Source: Pachyseris speciosa (Eukaryota > Cnidaria > Anthozoa > Scleractinia > Pachyseridae). Taken from it: a stretch of DNA of 64,000 nucleotides. Where the stretch lies: NCBI GenBank assembly GCA_016490735.1, contig JAEMWC010000609.1:162501-226500 (forward strand), written 5' to 3'. Made by a program: the position numbers and the translations under genes. Under the pieces are notes generated by a model. The model had not been told where the DNA came from, did not search any database, and worked only from the letters and a program-made list of their open reading frames with translations. This document shows, piece after piece, positions 1-11,867 of the stretch. Position 1 is the first letter of the stretch. Each line of letters opens with the position of its first letter.

Positions 1-19
1 ACGGGTATATTACGAACCA

Positions 20-210
20 AAAAAATGACCAACTCCCAGTTGGCTTGTTGGCGGTATCGCAGAGGTCGTGGTTTCGATTTCCGTACTAGCCAGATTTTTT
101 TTCAGGGTTTATTGTCACTACTACTTAAGTAGTGTTCATAACTGCGATGATCATTCTCATATTCATTCTTTTAATCCGCAGTTCAAATATATGATTTTCA
201 AATATTCATT
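20..210 (+). repeat. tRNA-derived SINE copy, degenerate
   Basis: The stretch with GGTATCGCAGAGGTCGTGG followed by a T-rich run and the tail AAGTAGTGTTCATAACTGCG matches the better-preserved copies at 5541-5815. The tRNA-like head is damaged: part of the D arm and anticodon stem is missing. Orientation is plus, head first. Confidence 0.6.
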
Positions 211-459
211 CCCAAAGACGGAATTATAATGACATCGAAGTGAGCGAATTTTCATGTACCATACATCGAGTGCTCCCTCAAGTAGTAAATACCGCTGTTC
301 CATAAGGCATAGCTTATTCAGACGACAAACATAGGTCTGCAGCAAAATGACGTATAGGCCCATACGAACGCCATAAACCAAAATAAAACATGTATATTTG
401 ACCAAAGTATCGTAGTTTGCAAAACAGCGGACTTTTGGACTCCAGTGATAGTATTTAAC

Positions 460-1605
460 TAATCCCACTTAGTTTACAAATAGAAATAGGGCTCATCAAA
501 ACTGACAGTACAAGGCTGTAAGGTGAACTGCTGCATACCTTCAAAATTTCACGATCACATTCTTTGAACTGGTACTCTTTTGTACGTTGAATCAGTCTGG
601 GTGACTTTTTACTCAGCCGCAGGTTGTCTTTGGCTTTTCTCCTCTCATCAATTTTCCACCACATCCATTACTTATATTTCTTGTTTCCAAAGCTGCACTC
701 TCTGCTGTTTCTTTATACACTATGGTGAAATGTCCTAGTCGCCTGCATCTTCAATTTCAAGTGCATTGAAGTGATTTCTAAGTTCAATGGCAAACTCTCT
801 CTCAAGAAGCTTGTTGATGGCAAATACTTTGCGCCGCTGGTTGGTGTTGCGCGTAACTTCAACCTGATCTTGGATATTACCAGGTGGTAGTCGTTACCGA
901 CATCTAACCCACGATGAACTTTGACATACAGAAGAGATCTCTGTCACTTCTTGTTGACGATGATGTGGTCAATCTGTTTGACGATACGTCCATCTGGATG
1001 TGGATGTCTCTGTGAGGGAAGATGGTTCCTAGTATTATGGCTATTCCTTCCATTATTCCTCCTATTAAGGTAAAAATGGACAAGCCTCTCATCATTTTCG
1101 TTGATGGTTCTGCAACCGCGGCACCCCATAGCAACCTCTCTCTCGTTGTTATCGTTTCCAACTTTGGCATTAAAATTTCCAGTTATTAGTAGCATGTCGT
1201 GTTGTAGGATTTGTTAGTTGCTCGTACCAGTCAGGATTTGGTAGTTGCTCGTACCAGTCAGTTTTGTCCTCTTCCTTCGCCTTGTTGGTAGGACATATCA
1301 ATGCAGGATGGTCGGATTTCAGTATCTGGAGGCAAACCCTATCAGCGATGGGTTCCCACTCCATAAGAGATTTAGCTAATTGCTTGTTTGCACCAAGCGC
1401 TACACCCCTGGATTGTGGATCGTCTTTTCCAAATAATAGAATAATTGAGCCGTCGCATGTCACCTTACGTCCTGAGCCAGCCCATCTACACTAGCGTAAC
1501 CTGAGGATGTCCAAATTATAGTCCTGCATTTCCTTCCTTCTGCTGTCTTCGAAGTTCCATGCTCCAAGACAGATCTTTCTTCGGGGTCCTAGAAAACTCT
1601 GGTTT
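460..1605 (-). pseudogene. RTE-like LINE fragment (endonuclease domain into start of RT region)
   Basis: Reading the minus strand from about 1600 downwards, three frames together give a recognisable apurinic-type endonuclease of a non-LTR retrotransposon. The start resembles the LG-WN strand of the domain (about 1590-1510). Next comes SRGVAL...AKSLMEWEPI...PTNKA (about 1410-1265), then the signature ITGNFNAKVGNDN with NENDERLV and a final IDHIIVN (about 1190-950). A linker resembling DERRKAKDNL...SKSPRL (655-560) leads towards the reverse transcriptase, which is cut off before its catalytic core. Several frameshifts and stops separate the blocks, so it is dead. The family resembles RTE/BovB-type LINEs, the source of the craniofacial development protein 2-like endonuclease. 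The clade assignment is from memory and less sure than the LINE call. Confidence 0.8.
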
Positions 1606-2674
1606 AAGCTCTTCACTCCCAGCGATGGGCTTTTATCTGGAGCTGTCATAGCGCTAGTGGATTAGTAAGAGCTTCCTACTGGGCCCAGGGATATTGACGT
1701 TAGTGTTCAAGGGCACCCAAAGAGCCAAATCAACCAAAAGCTGTAGAAAGGCATGTTTAAGTGATGTTTTCATAAGCTAGAAGAAGTTCATCTGTTCGCA
1801 TTCCCTAGCTGAAAGTTTAACTGCCCGAAAATGTTAGGGAACAAAATATTCCTTTCAGAAAATGCAAGCTGAAATAAAAAATGCTAGCTGACGTTTTTGA
1901 CTGCGAAAAACAGCAATTACGACCTTTTCAAAAACCTCAGGGGCTATGATTTCCCAATTGCGAATCTTTTAGGCCTTATTTTAGAGTTACGAAAACCCAA
2001 GGCGGATTACCCTCCACCGAACACCGAAACTTGTCGTTGGGTGCCCCTGAGTGTTGTTGAAGTTTCAGTAAAAAGATAGGGTTGTTAGCCCCAACCCCAA
2101 CTCCCAAGTTCCGCATTGCGTCTGACCTCTCACCTGCAACCGGCACGGCTTGGTTAGACCCGCCAGAAGCTTTAGCCTCCGCCGGTATAGTTTACACGGG
2201 CCTTGAGGTCCCTCCACTGACCACGTCAACGTAACAGCACATGTCCGGATAAAGGTATAGAAAATTACGGCTTTGCTGGTTACACGAATTACCAATAAGT
2301 CCTTTTTAACAAATTCCATTTCAGACTGGACTGTAAAATAAAAGGAGGGGCCAGTCGCCATGTTCGTTTCTCTAAAACGGGGACATCGAAGCTAAAAATC
2401 TCTCCCTCCAAAAAGACGTTTATCATTGCTGCAGCAATAGGTAAGTATAGACTATCACGATGATTTTACATAGAATTTAATGTGCCTTCATTATATTTCT
2501 CTTAATAATTATGACAATTTCTAATTAATGACAAACACTATACCGGCTCCGACAATTGGAAATCAGACATTTCAACTCCTTAGAAACCATCTTCCCGTTA
2601 TTCGTGAGCCCCATGTGCACAAGGGATACAAAAAAAATGCTACTAAACTATCGCTTTTATGTTTGTTGTACTAG

Positions 2675-3783
2675 TGGATCATTCACCTGAAGAAGAGGCT
2701 TTCACTCCAGCGCTGAGTGGAGAAAGGCGCAAAAGCATTGGTATTTCTGTAGACAAAGTCACGCGGAGGCTAAGTCATTCCTACAGTGTACACGTGCCAG
2801 ATCCTACTACCTTCACAGCTGTAGCCAAAGCGATATTTGGGCCCTCTGGAGGGGCCCTCCAGTGCAAGGGAGTGTCTATAGACCTTCCTGAAGGATCACT
2901 TACATCGAAGACCAAAGAAGTCTGTATTCAGTTATGTAAGAACAAGACAGAAGTGGTCCCACTTAAGGGTACTGAGACCATTATCAGTCGTCTGGTGCAG
3001 CTCAGCCCCAACGGCAAACCTCTGAGCGAACACGCAGAGCTCTCTTTACCCCTTGATGACGTGCCCAGCGATGGATTTGAAAGATTCCTTCGATGGACTC
3101 CAACTCAGTCAGGAGAGAAAGCTCATTGGCAAGATGTCTATGGCTCTCTTAACCAAGAAAGGTCTGACGACACTTCTGTTGAATTGAGTGCAAAAAAAGC
3201 AAAAGTGAAAACTAAAGCGTTTGGAATATTCTGTATTATCTCCAAAGATGTCAGTGAAAAAGGTCAGCCACCGAAAGAGCATAACACAAGCGATGTTATT
3301 AAAGAATTCCACGTCAGTGGTAGCTCAACTGGAGTACTCGAGCGTTTTATGAGTAATCCTTGTAATAAACCAAACGTGCATGATGGAGTTAGTAACACAA
3401 GCTCTCATCACCAAAAACAAACAAAGCGAGAAAGCATCAAGTTAAACCGATCGCAGACGTCGAAGATAATAAGTGGAGAGAAGCATAGAAAAATGTCTCT
3501 CTCTAAGTCAAAATCACGTGCTTCTAATGCTGATCATACCTCTTCTCCACCTCCACCAGCTGAACCACCAACATTGCCACCACCAGCGCTATCCTCTGCA
3601 CCGGTACAGTCTCAACCACTGCCACCACCCTCTGAATCAGGAGGATCACCACCGCCTCCGCCACCTCCACCTCCTCTTCCTCCTGAATTTCACTCGTCAT
3701 CTGGCTCGCCTGCTCCAGCTACAGCAAATACCAACTCGTTGGCTGCTATGTTGCAAGCACGCAAGGCAAATATTATTGGTTAA
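2675..3783 (+). CDS. ZU5-domain protein, last exon, proline-rich tail
   Basis: This is a 3' terminal exon. The acceptor is the AG at 2673-2674, preceded by a pyrimidine-rich tract and a near-perfect branch-point TACTAAAC at 2641, so the ATG at 2659 is probably intronic. The exon starts in phase 1 and encodes about 370 residues. Roughly residues 60-190 look like a ZU5 domain: FGPSGG, then a conserved DLPEGSL strand, SRLVQLSPNGKPLSEHAEL, and a final GIFCII strand. ZU5 domains occur in ankyrins, UNC5 receptors, PIDD and ZO-1, usually in cytoskeletal or signalling proteins. The tail is Ser/Lys-rich, then carries proline runs (including nine or more consecutive prolines) of the type bound by SH3, EVH1 or profilin. 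It ends in a short Leu/Lys helix-like stretch weakly reminiscent of a WH2 motif. Upstream exons lie outside the window. No UPA or death domain follows. Confidence 0.8.
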
Positions 3784-4030
3784 AGGGTCGTTAAACGTGA
3801 AAACAAAATATTTAAAACACACAACTAGTAAACTTATTGGGTTCAAAAACTTTCCGTGTGATGGACATTGAAATGAAATATTACCTATATTAGCCGAACT
3901 AATAACAGTGATATATAATTTTCTTCTAACTGAGGACCTTAACGCAAAAAATTTGAAGTACATCACGCCGTGTAGTAGTAAGTTCAAAAACATTGCTGTG
4001 AAAATATTCTGTGACTTTTGATGCGATACA

Positions 4031-4036
4031 AATAAA
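4031..4036 (+). promoter_or_regulatory. polyadenylation signal AATAAA
   Basis: A canonical hexamer sits 248 bases after the stop codon of the ZU5-domain exon, giving a plausible 3' UTR of about 270 bases with no other gene between. Confidence 0.5.
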
Positions 4037-4380
4037 ATTCAAAATTAGTAATCAGATCATATTTGGTGGATCCAAAACAAACACTCTCAAAAGAATGTGT
4101 TGATTTTACTCGATGATGCAAAGTTCAAAACTGGAACCTGCGCGGCTTTGAGAAGTCAATACAAGAATTACGAACATGTTCCCCATTTATACCCCTTCCG
4201 ACCTCTGTCTGTTAGGTTGTGGCTGTCCATTCCAGCTGACCTGAATCGCCTGTGTGTGTTTTTTTCTAACCAATAACAAGAGGCATCAACAGAAATAACA
4301 CATCGAAACTTTGTAAACTACAACGCGTCAGTTTGACACAGAATATCAACGGTAAACTGTCTCGTCCGTTGGACGCCATT

Positions 4381-5165
4381 TAATCGGAAAACCGGTTGGT
4401 CGACGTTTGCAGTAAATGGGACGCGTCAAAAACCCAATTTTCATTGCACGCGCGTGTTCCATTTCCACGAAGGTTGGGTTTACAGAGCGATCCAAGCCGA
4501 AAGGCTTGCAACTGGTAGAAATGAGCCAATGGAACGCAAATTTCCGTTTGGGGGATTTTAGACTACCTTTTAAAAAATCCCGTTTTCTCCGGAAATGTTT
4601 CATTTTGGAAGACCAACGGAAAGTTCCTGATTTTGCTGGTAACTGGGGTTATTTACTATTTAATCAGAAAAACCGGTTGGACGACGGATGGTTGCATTAA
4701 ATGGGACGCAGCAGAAAAACCATGGGTGGGGTTTAAAGAACAATCCAATCCGAAAGGCCTGGAACTGAAAATAGGCCTGGAAATGAGCAAGTGGTACCCA
4801 CATTTCCGTTTTGCAATTCCGTTTGGCAATTTTGGACTACTTTTCAAGAAATAATAATAATAATAACGATTTATTAGTAGTACTTCCACTAGGTGGCTCT
4901 TCGCCTACTAATTACAAATCTCAAATCAAACCAAATTAAATCAAATATTAGTTTTTGAGGAGAGGGGAAAACCGGAGTACCCGGAGAAAACCTCTCGGAG
5001 CAGACTAGAGAACCAACAAACTCAGCCCACATATGACACCGAATCCGGGAATCGAACCCGGGACACATTGGTGGAAGGCGAGTGCTCTCACCACTGCGCC
5101 AACCCTGCTCCCCTTATCCCGTTTTCTTTTTCATTTGGGAAGACCAAAATAGGTTTCTCGTTTAC
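4381..5165. repeat. Two diverged direct repeats, the second interrupted by a SINE
   Basis: The block starting AACCGGTTGGTCGACG (about 4388-4620) recurs at about 4671-4852 as AACCGGTTGGACGACG. The shared order is AAATGGGACGC, GAAAGGC, GAGC-A-TGG and the end CCGTTTTCT...GGAAGACCAA. The second copy is broken at about 4852 and resumes at about 5114. The interval is a complete minus-strand SINE, so the SINE inserted after the duplication. The repeat family is not one I recognise. Confidence 0.65.
4853..5113 (-). repeat. tRNA-derived SINE (tRNA-Gly-like head)
   Basis: Read on the minus strand, the head from 5113 downwards has a D-arm-like GGCGCAGTGGTGAGAGC, a TCC anticodon context (CTTCCAC loop) and a B box in GGGTTCGATTCCCGG. 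The body contains CCTCTCCTCAAAAAC, and the 3' end is an (ATT)n tail, seen on the plus strand as ATAATAATAATAATAACG. The same family lies at 49075-49356. Insertion interrupts the repeat at 4381-5165. Confidence 0.75.
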
Positions 5166-5474
5166 ATTCAAACCAAAATTTTTGTATTTTTTTTTTGGTA
5201 AATTGCAAAGAACCTGGTAAACAACCCAAATGCTCCGATGCAATATGAATAGGGCGTCATTCGATTAAGAGCAAAAGCCTTCCGACGTTTTAAGTGGCCA
5301 CTTGGTATTGCTTCTGTAAAATTAAGTTGAGTACTATTAACTCACGATTAATTTTTAAAGAGAACAACTTTGGTATTTGCTTTCCTTTCCCTTGAATAAG
5401 CATCAATTACATTTACTGTAACTTCAGTTGAACAATATCCTGCTGTCATCAACAGTTAGATAAGTGAATGAATA

Positions 5475-5612
5475 CGTATGATCATCGCAGTTATGAACAC
5501 TACTTAAGCAGTAGTGAAAATGAAGCCTGAAAATATTTCAGGCTTGTACGGGATTCGAACCCACGACCTCTGCGATGCCGGTGCAGCGCTCTACCAACTG
5601 AGCTAGCTGAGA
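5475..5612 (-). repeat. tRNA-Thr-like SINE, minus copy
   Basis: The minus strand of 5541-5612 folds as a tRNA with D stem GCTC/GAGC and a T arm around GGTTCGAATCC. The anticodon loop resembles the Thr (GGT) copies but is mutated. The tail AAGTAGTGTTCATAACTG lies at 5475-5515. It is head to head with the plus copy that starts 10 bases away. Confidence 0.7.
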
Positions 5613-5622
5613 TCTGCCAGCT

Positions 5623-5815
5623 GGCTTGCTGGTTCAGTTGTTAGAGCGCTGCACCGGTATCGCAGAGGTCGTTGGTTCGAATCCCGTACAAGTCTGAATT
5701 TTTTTTCAGGCTTAATTTTCACTACTGCTTAAGTAGTGTTCATAACTGTGATGGTCATACATATTCATTCATTAATCCACAGTTCAAATATATGATTTTC
5801 ATATATTCATAGTCA
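5623..5815 (+). repeat. tRNA-Thr-like SINE, plus copy
   Basis: Bases 5623-5694 form a 72-base tRNA-like head with acceptor GGCTTG...CAAGTC, anticodon loop CCGGTAT (anticodon GGT, threonine) and B box GGTTCGAATCC. A T-run and a tail of about 120 bases follow. The shared tail and mutated stems argue for a SINE, not a functional tRNA gene. Confidence 0.7.
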
Positions 5816-7410
5816 TTAGATAGATAAGTCAAACACAGTTCAGGGTTCCTTTATTATGTTTCCTCTCTTCCTCATGAAACATCTAAAGAAAATGCTGAGT
5901 TTAAAAGGTTACGTAAATGAGAGGCAAACAGTTATGAATTCGGCATTTTTTTCTTGATACCGATTTACCTAATTATTTCAATTTGTTGAAATTGATCGCT
6001 ACTGTTTGTATCTACCTAAAATCTATTTCATATCTCATTTGATATTTTTTTAGCTAACAAGTCTAACAAAATTGCAGTCATTAGGTAATTTTCTTTATAT
6101 TATTGACTGTCGTTTTTGTTCGATTCTCGTGCTATGATACCAAACAGGCCAAATCTGTTAGGAGAGATTTTAACTTGTTGACCAGTATCCCGTAACCTAA
6201 CTGTGAACTGCCCCTTAAACGAACCTGGTAGTACGTCCCTTCAAATGGCCGCCTCACTGACGTCACTTGGAGACCATCTTAATAGCAATTCGAGTCCACT
6301 GTATTACAGACTTCTCATAAAGGTAACCAGAGTTTTGCAGGTGCTGTAAGGACGTCTTCGTTTGGTCCCAAGGCAACAACTTCACTCAACAATCGCTCTC
6401 CACTTTTGAGGGGAATGGTGTCCTCTTCGCGGTTGCATATTTGAATACAAACTTGTTTTATTTTAGTCGTCAGTGATCCCCGCTGGATGTTAAGCTCAAT
6501 ATTTCTGCAATGCAGCCAACCTCCTTACGATGCAAATATGGAACTCCCAAGGGTAGTAAAAACTTCCGGATTTGACGGTCTTTTTTTAATTTTCAATTTT
6601 AGCGCCTGTTCTGTAATTGCTTTACGTCGTGAACGAGCCAAGTCTCTACTTGGAGCAAAGGAGTTCATTTTCAGTACCGATGCTAAAATTAAACAAAATT
6701 AAACAAAGTTTCATGGTCAACCATTCAGATCAATACATAACTTCAAAGCCTTTCAATAGACTATAGTTCATTTTCAAGGTTCAGTGGAAGGGATGAAACG
6801 TATAGCGCACCCGGCGAGGAGGAAAAAGAGAAAAACAGACAAGCTCAGGATGGATTTCGAGTCATTTTGTTTTCAGAGTTACTATGCGTTTCTGTTTGAA
6901 AAAGAACGAAGAATAGGAGAAGGAGAGGGAGGGTATGGTAGCAGCAGCAACTGAACCATGCATAACTTGGTTAATATATATATTAGAATGTAAGGTTAAT
7001 TTTTTAATATCGGTTTCATATGCTTTTCTTGCACGTTTGAAATTTCGATTTTTGTTGCACATGAATAATAAGCAGATATACTTTGTTGCTAACCATTTTG
7101 CAAAGGCATATAGTTGACCAAACCTCAATGGACGCTGTGCTTTCGATGAAATGGACTGTACTTGTGTTCTCCCCTTCCGTCCAGTTTCTCTACACTGTTC
7201 CAGCCAGCTTAGCTGTGTGACGTGACATACTGAGGTGCTAGTATACCTTGTTTCTTTAAGCAGTAGTTTTTCATTTATCTGTATCGCCGGTAGTGTTACT
7301 GGATTATGGCGCAGTACTTGACGAAATGTTTGTTCTTGATATTCTCCAGGTCGTTGAGCTAAGCATCCAATAAGCGAATTTAGTTACGTCCCTTACACTG
7401 TAACAGTATT
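5816..7410. other. Intergenic, no supported gene
   Basis: AT-rich sequence without a recognisable protein or structured RNA. The ORFs here are short and lack family features. Confidence 0.5.
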
Positions 7411-7535
7411 ACATACATACATACATACATACAAACAAACAAACAAACAAACAAACAAACATACATACATACATACATACATACATACATACATACATAC
7501 ATACATACATGCATGCATACATACATACATACATA
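7411..7535. repeat. (CATA)n / (CAAA)n microsatellite
   Basis: Tetranucleotide tract of CATA units interrupted by a CAAA block (about 7434-7460) and one GCATGC variant. It directly abuts the 3' side of a minus-strand tRNA-like SINE head. Confidence 0.95.
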
Positions 7536-7612
7536 CATGCCGGGGTTAGAACCCGCGACCTCCCGCGACCTCCCGCATGGTAGTCCGGTGCTCTACCACT
7601 GAGCTAACAATA
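7536..7612 (-). repeat. tRNA-like SINE head
   Basis: The minus strand reads GTTAGCTCAGTGGTAGAGCACCGGACTACCATGCGGGAGGTC (split for reading: A box GCTCAGTGGTAGAGC, then a B box GGGTTCTAACC). The segment CTCCCGCGAC is duplicated once inside. Same family as 16500-16705 and 17018-17300. Confidence 0.65.
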
Positions 7613-8239
7613 ATCACGATTGCAAGTCAAAGGGAGGTAATAATTTGGTGACTCCTTATTTATGATGTCCATGCATTGAGAAGTTAAAGTTTGAATGGGA
7701 GCTGATTTTCTCGTTTTCTGCTTGGGCGATTTTTTTCATAGGTACAGATGTTTCAAGTTTGGAATTGCTCTCCTTTTTCGTTACTTTCATTGATAAAATA
7801 TTTGATTGCGTTTAATACATTCCCTAAAATCAGAAATCTTCCATTGTTGAGGATCTCTTCACTACAATAGGTAATGAATTGACTTCCATCACTCTTTTAA
7901 ATACGTGTTTCATCATTCCAAATTTTAGCGTATCTCCCCGAAACTGGTTGGGGAGCAACTTTATTCTTCCGATTCTCCATTTTGAGGAATACAAACCAGC
8001 AGCTCTGAGAATAAAGCGGCAGCTCTCAGCCTTATCTGCTGCCCAGCTGTGCTGAATCTCTGAGGCAATTATCCCATATCTGTATTAGTAAGAACGCTGG
8101 CATGTAAGGCAATTGTAGTCTTCATTTGCGGGCAGCCTCTTTTGCTTTGCTTGATTTTGTTAAGAACGGAGGTATTTCGCCCATTTTCTGACCATGTGGG
8201 AAAAGCGGATTCCAGAAGTACTGCCAGAACCAGAAGGAA

Positions 8240-8395
8240 AATTGGGGGGGGGGGGGGGGGGGAAGGGACGATAACCAAGCATTATTCAGAGAAAATCAAG
8301 CAACGATAAATTATAAAAGTTTAAGATACATGACGATATATGGAGCTTTTTCGAATTAAAGATGACGATATATGGAGCTTTTTCGAATTAAAGCG
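8240..8395. repeat. Poly-G run and 31-base tandem duplication
   Basis: A run of about 20 G lies at 8244-8263. At 8331-8393 the unit GATGACGATATATGGAGC... occurs twice in tandem. Neither is coding. Confidence 0.9.
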
Positions 8396-8399
8396 TGAT

Positions 8400-10255
8400 T
8401 ATTTCTGAATAATGGGTGGTACCTAGAATCGGCAGCTGGAGCAAAAAGAAATCAAATGTGCACCAAAGTAACCTTATCTGGGAAATCAATGGATCTTAAA
8501 TAATCTGAAGAAAACAGTGAAACGTCTACCTACAGACTATTCAAGAGTAATCAATCAAACCTTTGTTGATTCCAGTCCAGTGACGATTTGCTGTCGGCTG
8601 GCTTAATACATCGTACATAATGAGGAGTACACGCCATGATTTCACCGATCACACATTTCACATTTCCGATCACATTTCAGCGAATAATACTCCTTCCCCT
8701 TTCTAGTGTCGATTCAGCCTCAAATCAGTTTGAACTAAAAAATACACGTTGGACGCTAGACGAATTGTCTTAAGGAACTGCTTCCGGTATTGTAGCAACA
8801 AGTGACCTGTTAAATTTGCCTTCATGTGGATTGCAGATTATACTGCGGTGGAACCAAAGTTATATGTGGCTATAAATGATGTAGCTTCTGACCTTAATCT
8901 TGGCGCAGGCTGTCTGTATGTGCTTTTTCCTTTTACCTCTTATGTAGATGTTTATGATAAGGAGTCATAATGTTAATATGTGCCCTCTTGAATGTAAATA
9001 TATCTTTTCTTAAAATAGTCTAATGTTACACACTCGTGGAAGTTTTAACCAGCTTTCTGCACTCCTAAGAGTTCCATGTATATATGTACAAATAAGTAAC
9101 GTGATTTACTGTATTGCACTGTACTGCATTACACTGCCATGCATTTACGCGGCAATGCGTTGTGCTGTGTTGTGTTATATACACCTAATTGAAGAAACAT
9201 GGTAGGGCTAAAATAGCGTGCATTAATATTCAAATATATTTCTCGTGCCATGCATTGCGGCCAGATCGTGGGCCAGAGTTATTTGGAAAAACAGATGAAT
9301 ACTGTCCACGTATTTTTGAAAGGAGCCAAGTTTGCAAGAAAAAAAGTAGTGGGTGTAGTTTACAACTTCTTCACAAGCTACAGTCAAATGCAGCCATACG
9401 GCCCATGAACGCAAGTGTTCGGAGTACGCTTTAGACATGCTGAACTACAATGGAAGAAAACAGTTTTTAAAATGCAAATAAGTACATAGTTCAAAATTTC
9501 CAAGAAAATCCTGGGTCGTATCGTGTATGGTTTGTACTCCTCTTCCGAGGTTTTTTTTTCAATTAGGTAGATTTCATTGTATTGTGCGCCATTAAGTACA
9601 GGCTCAATCAGTATGCAGAAAAGCCGTTGTATATTCGTTGGTATTCCACCAAGCCTTAAAATTCTTATCCCGCACTGCAAAGCTTATTTGGAGTACGCCA
9701 TGGAATATTAAAAAATAATATATTGCAAAAGCTCATCTCATGCACATATGACTGACGCTGACAAGTGCTTTAATATTTAACTTAAGAGATATAAAACAGA
9801 TGTAGATGTAGATTGCAATAAACGTTCTTTTCACTCGACTGCATTAACGTTATTATGCCATTAGGCAGTTCGTCTTCGTTCTTCTCGAGGAAATCCTTAC
9901 CTTACCTGTATAAAGTTGAGAAAGCTCAAACGAGTGAAAATTGCACGTATGAAAATTGCACGTCAGTTCTAGTCGTTCTCACGATCTAACCGATGATCTC
10001 AACTCTTTTATTCATCCATTATTCCAGGTGTGCATAGCGAAAAATGCTCCCTTTAATTAAGGGAAGATGTTTTCATACACTTAAGTTTTCTGCATGGTGC
10101 TTTATTGTAAAGTAATCGTCATGCAGTCGAATAAATCCCCAACAATCTTGATTTGAATCAGTAACACCCCTCATTTTCTGCAGAGACGATAAATAAAAAC
10201 GATCACTATGTACATGAAATCACCTCCCTTAACTTCGAAAGCTCTAGATTGCAGC
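8400..10255. other. Intergenic, no supported gene
   Basis: No exon with convincing splice sites or protein family was seen. A low-complexity stretch rich in TGCATT and GTTGTG words lies at about 9110-9180. Confidence 0.5.
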
Positions 10256-10257
10256 AA

Positions 10258-10470
10258 AATTAATTGATTTTACGAGGACTCATTGCGATTACGTGTTAAT
10301 AACATAAGGGCACGTTGAAAAACAGTCAGCCAAGCGGAGTAAAAACACTCGTTCGCTCGCAATCAAAACAAACAAACAATCCACTTTGCGTAATTCTTTG
10401 CGCTCAAAACGACTAGAGATGACTGTTATTTACATCCAGTCGAAAGAAAAATAAGAGTTTTAATCCTGAA
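10258..10470 (+). repeat. Dispersed repeat, shared with 24165-24435
   Basis: The words TTTTACGAGGA-TCATTGCG, GTGTTAATAA-ATAAGGGCA, AAAACAGTCAGCCAAGC and ATCCAGTCGA-AGAAAAATA occur in the same order and orientation at 24165-24435. The two copies differ by indels. The family is unknown to me. Confidence 0.7.
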
Positions 10471-10819
10471 CAAAAGTAACAACTATCCATCCAAATGTTA
10501 AGCTTCGATTTATTCAATTCACCTGTGCTTTAATGGTTTCTACCACTTGACAATACGCATCCATAAAAAGTAACAAGCGTTTAGTCCAAAGAAAGAACTA
10601 TTTCCAAAACGTTTGAGCTACTCGTTTCTCCCACTAATGGGACTATTCTGTGACCTCTTTTGGGGGATTTGCAAGGTGCCGTGGTAAAGTGAAAGCCCTT
10701 GACCCGCTAAGCCGGGAACCATGTAAGACGATCCAAGTTTTAAACTTTTCAGAAGAAAAATCTTTTGATCTTCCTTTTATCACTCGAAAGTTCACCTCCC
10801 GGCGTATCTCTTAATCCCT

Positions 10820-11175
10820 GGCCAAACGGACTCGCAAGTACGTGCGTCTACGTGCGACTCCGTTTGGCCAGGCTTGCGTGCACTTGCGTTGACTTGCGCT
10901 CACTTTGGTTGAGATTAAATTTGCACGCAATTCGACGCACGTTTTTCCCCGTTTGGCCACCCAACGCAAGTCAACGCAAGTTGAATGACGTCCGTTCGTT
11001 GTTAAAGCAACCTATTAGCCAATTAAATTCAGGATATGTAGTCTTGACATTTTTTTTTTGCGACTTACGTGTACTTGCGAGGAAACTAAAAGTCTGTTTG
11101 GCCACCCAAAGCAAGTCTGTACTCAATTTCAACTTGCGGCTACTTCCGACTACTTGCGGGTCCGTTTGGTCAATC
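10820..11175. mobile_element. MITE-like element with CCAAACGGAC termini
   Basis: The left end GGCCAAACGGACTCGCAAGT (10821-10840) is matched in inverse by CTTGCGGGTCCGTTTGG near 11153-11170. The word CGTTTGGCCA recurs inside, mostly in partner orientations, so the element can fold back. No transposase is encoded. Confidence 0.6.
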
Positions 11176-11373
11176 TTTAAAGCTACAACCAGTTACAAAA
11201 ATGCTGAGACACTTCCAATAAGAGATTCACTCTTCTCCTAAAACTGCCCCTTGACAGTTACTGCGGGACAAGCAACACAATCCTCCCCCTTAAGCAATGC
11301 TGTTGAGCCACATTTTCTGCATGGGCTTGCATTTTGCAGGAACAGAAAATGAGCAGAAAATGAGCAGAAAATG

Positions 11374-11476
11374 AGTATGTGTGTATGTATGTATGTATGT
11401 ATGTATGTATGTATGTATGTATGTATGTATGTATGTATGTATGTATGTATGTATGTATGTATGTATGTATGTATGG
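11374..11476. repeat. (GTAT)n microsatellite
   Basis: About 25 uninterrupted GTAT units. Its minus-strand reading creates an artefactual His-Thr-Tyr-Ile repeat ORF, which is not a gene. Confidence 0.97.
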
Positions 11477-11759
11477 ATAACGGGAAACCTCTTTTCAGTT
11501 TGAATGAAATGTACTGTCTCAAGCATTTTTGCAACTGGTTGTAGCTCTTGATCTTTATGCCATTTTAAGCGAATGCAACGCGAAATTAAATGACAAACTT
11601 CGAAGAAGATGGACAGTGAAAACGTAAAGCTTGTGGATGTGGCTGGAGTGAGAAGGATACCTCACAAATTAATGTGACTGGGTAAGCTGAAGCCACTCTA
11701 AAGGCACTAAGGCCACATGGTAGCGGGCATTACCTCTTAAATCTACCAAAACAAAGATT

Positions 11760-11840
11760 GAGCCCAAGCATTAGCAGCCATGGACAGCTGTTTCGGCCTT
11801 GTTAGGCCTCATCAGCATGGCATAGCTAATGCTCAGGCTC
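11760..11840 (-). ncRNA. Hammerhead ribozyme, type I, minimal stem III (left arm)
   Basis: The minus strand carries the conserved core CTGATGAG, stem II GGCCT-AACA-AGGCC, then GAAA and the cleavage triplet GTC followed by CATGGC. Stem I pairs GCCATG with CATGGC, has a small internal loop, and continues as an outer helix of about 15 base pairs (11826-11840 with 11760-11774). Stem III is only AC/GU closed by the self-complementary loop AGCU. Animal hammerheads with such a short stem III are known to work as dimers. Predicted cleavage falls between 11783 and 11782. Confidence 0.9.
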
Positions 11841-11867
11841 AAGTACCATATCCATATGCGGGTACTT

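Noticed and set aside
2659..2674. ATG at 2659 as the true start of the ZU5 protein
   Set aside because: It lies inside the polypyrimidine tract between a strong branch point and the acceptor AG, so it is probably intronic.
11238..11534. Minus-strand ORFs with a long His-Thr-Tyr-Ile repeat
   Set aside because: Produced entirely by the (GTAT)n microsatellite.
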